Shown here: piece after piece, positions 56,554 to 64,000 of the stretch
Layout: each line of letters starts with the position of its first letter
How positions within the stretch are numbered: position 1 is the first letter of the stretch
Origin: Durusdinium trenchii
Taxonomy: Eukaryota; Sar; Dinophyceae; Suessiales; Symbiodiniaceae
DNA: 64,000 bases
Reading direction: 5' to 3'
Assembly: GCA_963970005.1 (NCBI GenBank)
Contig: CAXAMN010025717.1
Coordinates: 142,854-206,853 of the forward strand
Notes under the pieces: generated by a model
Database searches by the model: none
Told to the model about the DNA's origin: nothing
Seen by the model: the letters and a program-made list of their open reading frames with translations, nothing else
Made by a program: the position numbers and the translations under genes

Positions 56554-56925
56554 CTAGGGAGTTGCTTTGCCGATGGGGATTGCTGCGGCTGTGCCATACA
56601 CATCGGCAGCCAAGGCTGATAGAGGCAATAGTAGCTGGGTACCTCCAATGCGCCCATATGCCGTGAAGGGGTTGGGCACACCCTCAAAAACATTCAAAAA
56701 CCTGGAAGTTGTTGGGGTGGAAGAAGAAGATGAAGACTGGCGAGTTGGTCCAAAAGCCATGTCAAGCAGGGTGGGGCTGATCCCAAATTTGCCTCTGGCC
56801 TGCCAAAGGCTGATGAGGCAGCTAGCCATCTCAAACGATTCATCTGTCCACCCAAGAATACTGGATGGCGCCGCCCAACACTTCTGCATAAAACGGAGCT
56901 TTCTCGAAGCGTGCAACTTCAGCAA
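56554..56925 (-). CDS. Unassigned minus-strand open frame
   Basis: About 124 codons open on the minus strand, with a plausible segment ILGWTDESFEMASCLISLWQ, then a serine run and FEGVPNPFTAYGRIGGTQLL. A second frame at its upstream end (MLAEVARFEKAPFYAEVLGG) also looks coding-like, so a frameshift or splice near 56850 is possible. There is no ATG at the frame's 5' end. The plus strand is also open here (56567-57154), so support is weak. Confidence 0.3.
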   Translation of the reverse strand: MLKLHASRKLRFMQKCWAAPSSILGWTDESFEMASCLISLWQARGKFGISPTLLDMAFGPTRQSSSSSSTPTTSRFLNVFEGVPNPFTAYGRIGGTQLLLPLSALAADVYGTAAAIPIGKATP

Positions 56926-59035
56926 GCATGGCTCACCATTCGGATGCTTCTTTCTGGTAGCAAAGCCTACCCTACCACAACACTACGATGTGACCCCCCG
57001 ATGTCGGATGGTGCTTTTCTCCTGCTCTGAAGCGAGCTCCCCGTTGCGCACGAGCAAACCATTTGGGGGAAGGACACATCTCCTCACTCTCGCGACTTTG
57101 GCAAGACGGAGGCTCCAAGGCTTCAGGCGGACGAACCACCTGTCTCGCCAATGAAAAAAGAACGGGGGGAGAGCGGGTCGCGAGGACTCCGGCCAACACC
57201 ATGGTTTCAAGAGAAACAACATGGAAGTAGATAAAGTTAATAAAGTAGAAAATAACATGAAAAGTATGATAAAGTAGAAATCACACCACAAGCCAAAAGT
57301 CACGGTCTGCCCCTTTACATCCTTTGTCATTGTTGTCTATATAATTCTCTTGCATAGGTTGCACATCAAACATTCCAACACACTGGTTGGTGAACACTTG
57401 CCAGATTGTCTGCTCATATTGAAGGGAGGCTCACCTCTACATCCTCGGCTAGGAGGATTTGCCCCACGTATGCCGTGATGCCAAACGCAGCAGACGAACG
57501 AATTTCAACGTGGAAGTGGGTGGATGGTGGATAGCTTTGATGGGACCTCGCAGAAAGCTCACTGAACCCATCTCACGAACTGGAAAGATGATGAAAGATG
57601 TCCGACCTCGAAATGTGTGGATCGACTACTCGCACAGTCCATCTCAGGGGAAGGCTGCCGCCCTCATCCCCCGTTCTTCGCCATGAAAACTGACCAAGGA
57701 TGCCTACACCCCAAGCCTTCGTCATTCACCCCAAGCCTTCGTCACACTCCCACCACTCATCACCTGCTCCCAACACGGCGGAAGTTGCTTAGCAAATGCC
57801 GCAATAGGAGGAACGTGTGCCGCGCGCAAGGCTCAGACGTTGCTTCACCAACTCATAGAGCGAGCTGTCCTGTGGATGTGGGTCAAAATGTTGGGGACTC
57901 CGTGGCCGAGACCTCAAGGCCCCGCAGTCAAGGCCCCTCTCCTCAAGGTTCTTCTCTAGGCAAATCTCCTCAGCCAAAGCGAGAACGTGATTAGCATCTT
58001 CATCCTGCCGGGATCAAGCTGGAAGCGGTGAAATTCTGCATCTCCAGGACACATCGAGACACATCAAGACACATCAATGTGAAGTCGGTATTCTTGGTCT
58101 CAAATGGGGAATGCCCCCAAATTGCGGGTTAGTTTATCAGGCGAGGAACGCCCAAAGTTTGAAGGAGATCCCTTCATCTTGAACTATATATAAATGTAAA
58201 AGCATATACTTACTACGTGGCTGCTTGCCCATTCGGACAGAAATGACAGAAATCACGTTGCGCTGACAGAAGCAAGCACTGAGGCACACAAGCATGGGCA
58301 CCAACACAATCCCATGACTCAAGTCCCTGGGTATTGAGCAACAAACAGCAAAAAAGAACAAGGATGAACCAACTCTGAAATCAAGCTTTGGACATGCGGC
58401 TTTCGCTACAAGTACATGGAATGTTTCTTTGTTGGAAGATGAACCCCCTGCAAACCAGGGCAGCCTGCAAACCGGCCTGTCGGGCATCGAGCAAGGCGCT
58501 CCCCAGATCAAGCAAGATTCCAACACCTTGGCAGAATTTCGGTTTCCATACTCCCCTTGACTCCTGCTGATGGCAAGGCAATCGCTCTGTCATCCCGGTG
58601 TGAGCCCGGTCCGCTTCAGAAAATATGTCTAGTTACCAGTGACGCTTCATCTACAACAAATTGTGGATGGTTGGTTCTGAAGAAGCCATCTACTTGGCTG
58701 TCCGCGGCACAACGTGTTTGGGACAAAACTTTCAGGATTCCCCAAGAAACCCTCTAGCTGAACCTTCGGGACTTTGATAGAATGTTCGGATCACTATTGG
58801 GACACTGGGACAATCCTTTTCCTTGAAAGCCAATCATCTTGGATCCTGAGAAGGATATTTGTGCGTTGTCGGGGTGGGAAAGATTCGACTTCCGTGCAAC
58901 CTTGCAGAGAATCGCAAGGACAGTGGAGGGCTCCTCTTGTCATCTGCAAGGCTGCCCGCAAGGTAAGGGGAACAAATTCAGATCTAAAATCGTTGCGAGG
59001 TCAGGAAACCACAATAACTACAAACAAGAGAAAAC
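56926..59035. other. Non-coding stretch, nothing recognised
   Basis: Short frames only; GACACATCAA is repeated three times near 58040-58075. Confidence 0.4.
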
Positions 59036-59121
59036 TAATGTAGACTCTTGATTAATAACCCCACCGTTTGAATGGGAAAATCCTCTTCATATGGGGGGGT
59101 ATTAATCAAGAGTCTACATTA
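59036..59121. mobile_element. MITE-like hairpin, family B
   Basis: TAATGTAGACTCTTGATTAA at the left is the exact inverse of the right end ending at 59121, and the match extends imperfectly into CCCC/GGGG. Total 86 bp with a 30-bp unrelated centre. The ends can be read as a TA target duplication flanking ATGTAGACTC termini. It is too short to encode anything. A solo relic lies at 16748-16776. Confidence 0.8.
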
Positions 59122-59960
59122 CGCAACTTCTCTGGGATAGATTGTCGTCTACTTTGACTGTTGGAAAGCCTTTGACAAAACATGAATGTTGAGGTTCTCT
59201 ATAAGAATTGCTCTCTATCCAACTGTTTGAACCACCACTTGTCCTGCAAGAGACCTTCTTCGCTGCGCAACTGCCCACACTCCTCACATCACGAAACAGG
59301 CACTGACATTGACTGACATGGACAAGGCTACTGAGAAACAATCTTAAGCAAGAAGGGGGATGCTTTGGCAGATCATGGAGCACTGACTTCGTGCATCCTT
59401 TTGAACAACCTGTGCCCAACTTCTTCCAATATCACTGGTGCCGTATCACTCATTCTGAAAAGGTCTGAAGAGCCGAACACCAAGAGCATGGCCGTATTCA
59501 GATGACACTTTCTGAGATGACATATGGTTAGAATGGCACCATGCATGGCCCCGAAAGGATGGCCAATGATGGCCAATGTGAATTCCACCTTCCATGGATG
59601 AGACATCAAGGAGTGTCACCCACGTTTGGAAAGCAAAAGTCCCTTCAGCCCACTTGAAACGCCCCGCATGTCCTCCATGAAGACTTTGCCCTCGCGCAAG
59701 CTCTGCAATTCTCCTCATGGCCGTGTCGACACGCGGTTCATTTCGCGTGGCGCTCTTAAAGGATTTTGCTTAAAGGGTGCATGAACCCAACTGATATATG
59801 TCTGTCTATTAGTTGAACAGAAACACGTTAAACATGAACCCTCAATATATAGATTTCTTCCCCAGCAGGCTTTGGGCAATCATGGAAAACATCTCGAAAC
59901 ATGTCATCTCACCTGTGCAATTCATCTGTGCAATTCTTTCCGATTCATGGTTGCTTGGAG

Positions 59961-60098
59961 AAGCCACCATCGGACGTCCTGTTCCGTGACACCGTTTCGC
60001 GCTCTGAGCTGCTGCAGCTGCGTGTTTCGGCGCCGTGGGCGTTCGAGCGGTGCGACCGGTTTGGCTTCGACCGGCCGTGGGCGTTGCGATTCAGATGA
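59961..60098 (+). CDS. Candidate terminal exon
   Basis: After GGTTGCTTGGAG|AAG, a plus-strand frame runs to a TGA at 60098. It includes SDVLFRDTVSRSELLQLRVS and then APWAFERCDRFGFDRPWALR. It is GC-rich with ordinary protein composition. Family not recognised; the acceptor is weak. Confidence 0.3.
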   Translation, partial: KPPSDVLFRDTVSRSELLQLRVSAPWAFERCDRFGFDRPWALRFR

Positions 60099-61713
60099 GT
60101 TGATCTGAACATGAGGGAAGGGTTCCATTGGCACGGAGAGAGGATCATCCGGAAGTCAGTCTTTTAAGATTCCATCTTGCTTGTTTCAAGAGCATCTTCA
60201 CGTGCGAAAGGAAGCGGCGCACAAATCAAGCAAAGGCTTGTGTAAGGCAACTGAGAACCCACCCAAACATGTGGTCTTGCATGAAAGGCCAACTCCAAAA
60301 CCTAAACTGGCCATGGGACTAGGGGTTCATGGGGCTCAAGCCGTGTCTTGCGCGAAGCCTTCAAATGCCAGGTCTCTTGTCGAATCCTTGAGCTTGCAAT
60401 AGCATTGCGCCCTGCGTTTCGCCAACAATGCGCCTAAAAAGAAGCAGTGGAAGAAAAGCACAGCAAGCCACAGCAAAGAAAGACGGACCAGTATAGACCA
60501 CTGGGATACCTGCAAATATACTATCCAGTATATCATTCTCCTAGGTCCGCTGAACCGTTCTTGGATGTGTTTTGGAACCCACTGGAACATGCTTGGCGCT
60601 TTCAGTCGCGCCGCTCCGAGCTCGCTCACCGCAAGGTCCAGGGTCCAGGCCTTGCGCCGTTCGCAGCATCCCGAGCTTTTCCAGAATGGTCCGGCTCACT
60701 TCCTCCGACCCAGCGGTCCCCAACGGTCCGCGCAGCAAAACGCCACTCGGGTCCGGCCAACGGCGCGTCGGTCCGCCAGTTTGGCTTGGATTTTGGGGAG
60801 GGTCCCAATGTGGGCCCAACGGGTTCCTAGAATTCTCAAGGTGTATGAAATCTGATGCAGAGCTCTTGCACTTGACCGCAAAACTGCACCATAGAATGCA
60901 GTTCGTCAGCTGCAGAATGAGGTGAAAGCTCCCGATGATTCGAGGATCCTCATCAGGTCTACTCGGCAAACCCTCTGCTTATAAAGGAAGGGCGTAAGGC
61001 ATCCATTACTCCATTACCTTTATAAGCTCCGCCCGGGACAGGCCCGGCACAGCATCATTGTCAACATGTAAAGCGTACTATGATCAGTAAGTCCTCGGCT
61101 CCCTGACTATGTCTCGTTGGCTCGTCTCGTTGGCTCCCCTTCTCGCTCCCCTCCCGGTTGGTGAGTCGTGTGATTCCAAGGCTCCAACTCTTCCAGAGCC
61201 CGGGCAGAGTCACCAGAGGCCAAGTAACAAAAGCTGAGCTGCTGCAGCACCTGATGTGGGGAGAGAAGAAAATCACAAAACACTGGTGGCAGCTACTGTG
61301 CTACTGTGACAGCTGGTGACCCTTTTTAAAGATGGATGAACATTGGATGAACTCTGGATCCATCAAATCTTTTCACTGGCCGAACGACGCTTGAGGAAGG
61401 TGTCCATGTCCCTACAGGTCATCAAGAATGCATGCAGGTGTATGGGATGAAACAGGTGTCGGCCCTGATTTGAAACACAGCCTCTGAACAACTGTGAAAA
61501 CTGCTGTTCCCATGTATAACATATAACCAATCTAGCTCCAACGGAGACAACTCAGTCAACTTCCAAGCTTTGCGACTAAATCCCAATGAAATCTTCCAAA
61601 TGCACAAGCAAGCCAGGTGTCAACTGCAGATCCCTCCACCACCAGAACCGCGCTTCCCCCCCACATGCGAACCACGTTAAACACGTGCCACCACGCGTGC
61701 CACCACGTCGCAC
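60099..61713. other. Mostly non-coding; ambiguous GC-rich patch
   Basis: The patch at 60560-60830 is open in several frames on both strands and cannot be assigned. Otherwise nothing is recognised before the TPR exons. Confidence 0.35.
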
Positions 61714-61842
61714 CTGGGCACCCTGAGGCGTGGTCAACTGCTGCAGGTGCTCCCGCAAGCGGCGTGCCTCCTGGGCATGGCGCAGACCCTCCTGGATCAG
61801 TCCCAGCTTGCACTCGGTCACGCCCATCATGGCCAGCAAGTC
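61714..61842 (-). CDS. TPR-gene exon D
   Basis: Exactly 43 codons between acceptor CACCTTCAG|GAC and donor GGTGCCCAG|GTGCGA on the minus strand. It reads DLLAMMGVTECKLGLIQEGL then RHAQEARRLREHLQQL, a helix-turn-helix typical of tetratricopeptide-like or kinesin-light-chain-like repeats. Both ends are phase 0. The three upstream segments at 62239-62399, 62716-62783 and 63027-63176 are similar in character and strand. TPR arrays are protein-binding scaffolds. Confidence 0.55.
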
Positions 61843-62238
61843 CTGAAGGTGGAGATACTGGGAGGTGGGAGATTCGCACCCCCTCACAAATGCATGCAAA
61901 ACACATCGAAATACTGCAAAACACCAATCAGAAGATCAGCAAAGAGTTACTATACATATACTGCACGTCACCATGCTTTGACATGAACATGTTTCCAGGT
62001 TGTAGCTGGGTTTGAAGGTGAAACACGAAGGATCCATTACAAGGCCTTTTTGACTCTCAAAAGGTGTTCGTCCCAATGATTTCAACCCAACCTCCGCAAA
62101 CAGCTTTTTCACCTCCTTGAAAACCCTTGATCCTCTTGATCATTCTCCGCGCCACGCTCAACGTCAAGCCACGACCATGTCTATAAAGGCTTCTAAAAGG
62201 CTTCTTTCTTTATCGACACCATCGACACCATCGATCAC

Positions 62239-62399
62239 CGAGGGGCAGAGGCATCCAGCGTCTGGGCGCCAGTGGCTTCCCGGATGGACCAAGCCTTTTG
62301 GTATCGCTCCATGGCCTCGAAACCACCGACGACACGACGGTCGTTGAACAACGAACCAACGCGAGTCGCGGGGGTTGCACGACCGGTGGCGAAAAAATC
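62239..62399 (-). CDS. TPR-gene exon C
   Basis: Acceptor GCCACCAG|GAT and donor CCCCTCG|GTGATC (or a GC donor slightly earlier). The frame contains FEAMERYQKAWSIREATGAQ followed by TLDA, which fits the second helix of one TPR unit and the start of the next. With the GT donor the phase does not match exon D, so an intervening exon or a different donor is needed. Confidence 0.5.
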
Positions 62400-62715
62400 C
62401 TGGTGGGAGGCCATCTGTGGGGTGAAGTGGAGGGGTGAGGGGGGAGGATGCACGGAACCCCTGCGGTCACGGAAGGGGTGATGAATGGCCAGTATGGACT
62501 ACACCATGAATTTAGATGATAAACCATGAAAGTCTCACGCGATGAGGATATTGAGGATGCTGTTCGGGAAAAGCACCATGGCGCTGATTGAGACCCTATC
62601 TTCTACGGCCCGAGCACACGAAAACTCCCAACGTTGTGACCACACCACACCACTTAGGCGCGCTGCGCCGTGCAAGCGCGCCGCCACACGTGCGCGCTGC
62701 GCCCTCCCGCCCTTT

Positions 62716-62783
62716 CAGATCAAAAGCCTCATCCAGTTCCCCGGCGTCTGAGAGCTGCAATGCCAGGGAGGTGAGCACTGCTG
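62716..62783 (-). CDS. TPR-gene exon B (approximate limits)
   Basis: Acceptor CGATGGTGCAG|CAG; the frame reads VLTSLALQLSDAGELDEAFD, the first helix and turn of a TPR unit. The donor was not determined: no GT follows closely, and GC or GA donors, known in dinoflagellates, are possible. Confidence 0.4.
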
Positions 62784-63026
62784 CACCATCGTGGGAACGC
62801 AAGCAACCCAACCTCAGGCCATCTCTTGCAGGTGCCGTGCGGAAGCAGATCGAATGGGCTGGGGTTGGCTTGGAAGTTGGTGGGCCGGCCACCAAGAATG
62901 GTGGAAGCGGGTGTCCACGAAGTATTCACGCCCTTTCACCCTCGTCAAGTGATTTTAACCTACGTTGCGTGAACAGAGGTGCATGTGACCTTTTCGTAAG
63001 TGTTTTGCTCTAAGCCATACGGCATC

Positions 63027-63176
63027 CTAGAAGCTGCCCCCTCCAGTGCCGCTCCAAGCAGCTCTTCTAGCATCTCTGAGGCTTGCCTGTAGGCATCCGC
63101 AGCCTCTTTTCTCCGACCCAAATACTCCAAATTCTGACCTCGTTCGGCGGCAGATGGCGGCAAATTGTTGAGCATT
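63027..63176 (-). CDS. TPR-gene exon A (approximate limits)
   Basis: The frame reads ERGQNLEYLGRRKEAADAYR followed by QASEMLEELLGAALEGA, matching the spacing of a TPR unit. An acceptor at GAACGAG|GTC or further upstream is possible. This is the most upstream exon I can identify; the gene's 5' part may lie beyond the window. Confidence 0.45.
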   Translation of the reverse strand, partial: NAQQFAAICRRTRSEFGVFGSEKRGCGCLQASLRDARRAAWSGTGGGSF

Positions 63177-63180
63177 GTAG

Positions 63181-63202
63181 TATATTATATATATATATAT
63201 GT
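63181..63202 (+). repeat. (TA)n microsatellite
   Basis: A short TA run following TATATTATATA. Confidence 0.85.
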
Positions 63203-64000
63203 TGTTCATGTGTTTCATGGACTAATTCTGCGAATCTGTAGCTTCGTCATGCTTCGTCTAAGATCCAAGAGACAAAGAGCAAAACAATGCGTCCACAAAG
63301 TGAGATCGTGGTTAGCCCGTCACCTCTATGAAGGGTGACCCGCTCATGAGCGGCTCGGCACACAACCGAGTTCAAGAACACTCACACGCTCATCTGAGAA
63401 ACAATATGAAGCAACTGATGACGCAATCAACCTGGAAACGGGATGTTCATGGATGTTCCCAGGATTGTGGGATGTTCACTGTACCTAGCTGCGAAGTCTT
63501 CGGCGTTTGGCATCTTCAACGAGGCGAAGTTTCAGTTTCACCGTTGGGAGGTGAGTTGAGGATTGCGCGCCACTCGGCGCGCAACAAGCGCCGAGTAGGA
63601 ACTCCTGATCGGACACATCTGTTGTGATCGGACTTTTGATGTCTTTTCTTTGATCGTTCAGAACAAGAGCTGAGGAAAACTGGATGATTCCTATTCCACA
63701 CTGAGAGAAAGAAGCTTGGTCCTTTCTCTGTGAGCTTTCCGAACAAACCAATGCCATCTATGCCCGGGTCTTCCGCACGGCTCCTCTTGTTTGGCCCTTT
63801 CAACTTCTTCAGTCTGAGTGGCCAAGCACTCTGAGCAGGTTGGCTTTCTCTTCGGACTCTTCCGCTGCCACCCGTCCAGCACAAGCCCTGGGGCCACCCG
63901 TCGAGCACGAGCGGATCGACGGTGGCCCGGTGGGCACAGCCAGCAGCAACCGCTCTGAGCGGAGGTGGCCCGTAGCAGTCGCAGTCGACAAGCAACAAAG
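63203..64000. other. Window end, nothing assigned
   Basis: A GC-rich patch at 63790-63990 is open in more than one minus-strand frame and could be an upstream exon of the TPR gene. No frame is favoured. Confidence 0.35.

Noticed and set aside
1-64000. Dinoflagellate spliced-leader sequence, tRNA and rRNA genes, CRISPR arrays
   Set aside because: I looked for the spliced-leader core, tRNA B-box-like GGTTCGAATCC and regularly spaced repeats by eye and found none convincing.

Overview
The window looks like nuclear DNA of a dinoflagellate, most likely of the Symbiodiniaceae type. This is an inference from four things: gene-poor, mid-GC sequence; two ORFs of short RCC1-type repeats in a style I associate with these genomes; isolated GC-rich coding patches bounded by AG acceptors and GT donors; and many short satellites and hairpin elements. 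There are no bacterial operons, tRNAs, rRNAs or CRISPR arrays. Long open frames are rare, so most host genes appear only as scattered exons whose joins I cannot prove.

Layout. 1-15 kb: an RCC1-repeat gene (6.1-7.4 kb), a second one (11.2-12.6 kb) and a broken third copy (13.9-15.0 kb); the last two sit on a duplicated segment of about 2.7 kb. 15-31 kb: mostly intron or intergenic DNA with a run of plus-strand candidate exons from 17.4 to 30.1 kb. 31.1-36.7 kb: a compact mobile element with all genes on the minus strand. 36.7-43.3 kb: a sharply bounded, very AT-rich island containing a large diverged inverted repeat. 43.3-64 kb: host-like DNA with weak exon candidates, several MITE-like hairpins, and pieces of a minus-strand TPR-repeat gene at 61.7-63.2 kb.

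The strongest candidate for an undescribed system is the 31.1-36.7 kb element. Read 5' to 3' on the minus strand it encodes a 126-aa protein, a 154-aa acidic/coiled-coil protein (one 70-nt intron directly after the start), a 630-aa P-loop ATPase with superfamily-3-helicase-like Walker A, Walker B and motif C, and a zinc-ribbon DDE transposase resembling IS1595/ISXO2 (eukaryotic Merlin). The transposase also has a tiny first exon and a 68-nt intron, but is broken by a frameshift at an A8 run and one TAG. Imperfect terminal inverted repeats (G[C/G]TACCCCC...) bound the element, 28-bp direct repeats lie outside them, and the right side carries a palindromic repeat array. A replicative-type ATPase beside a Merlin-like transposase is not a combination I know.

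The adjoining AT-rich island has inverted arms (about 0.8 and 0.6 kb, 4 kb apart) carrying clusters of a TCGCGA-centred motif. The right arm differs from the left mostly by changes towards A/T, and pieces of protein-like frame in the island are broken by stops. It looks like an old element decaying under strong AT pressure, or a foreign insert; I cannot tell which from the sequence alone.
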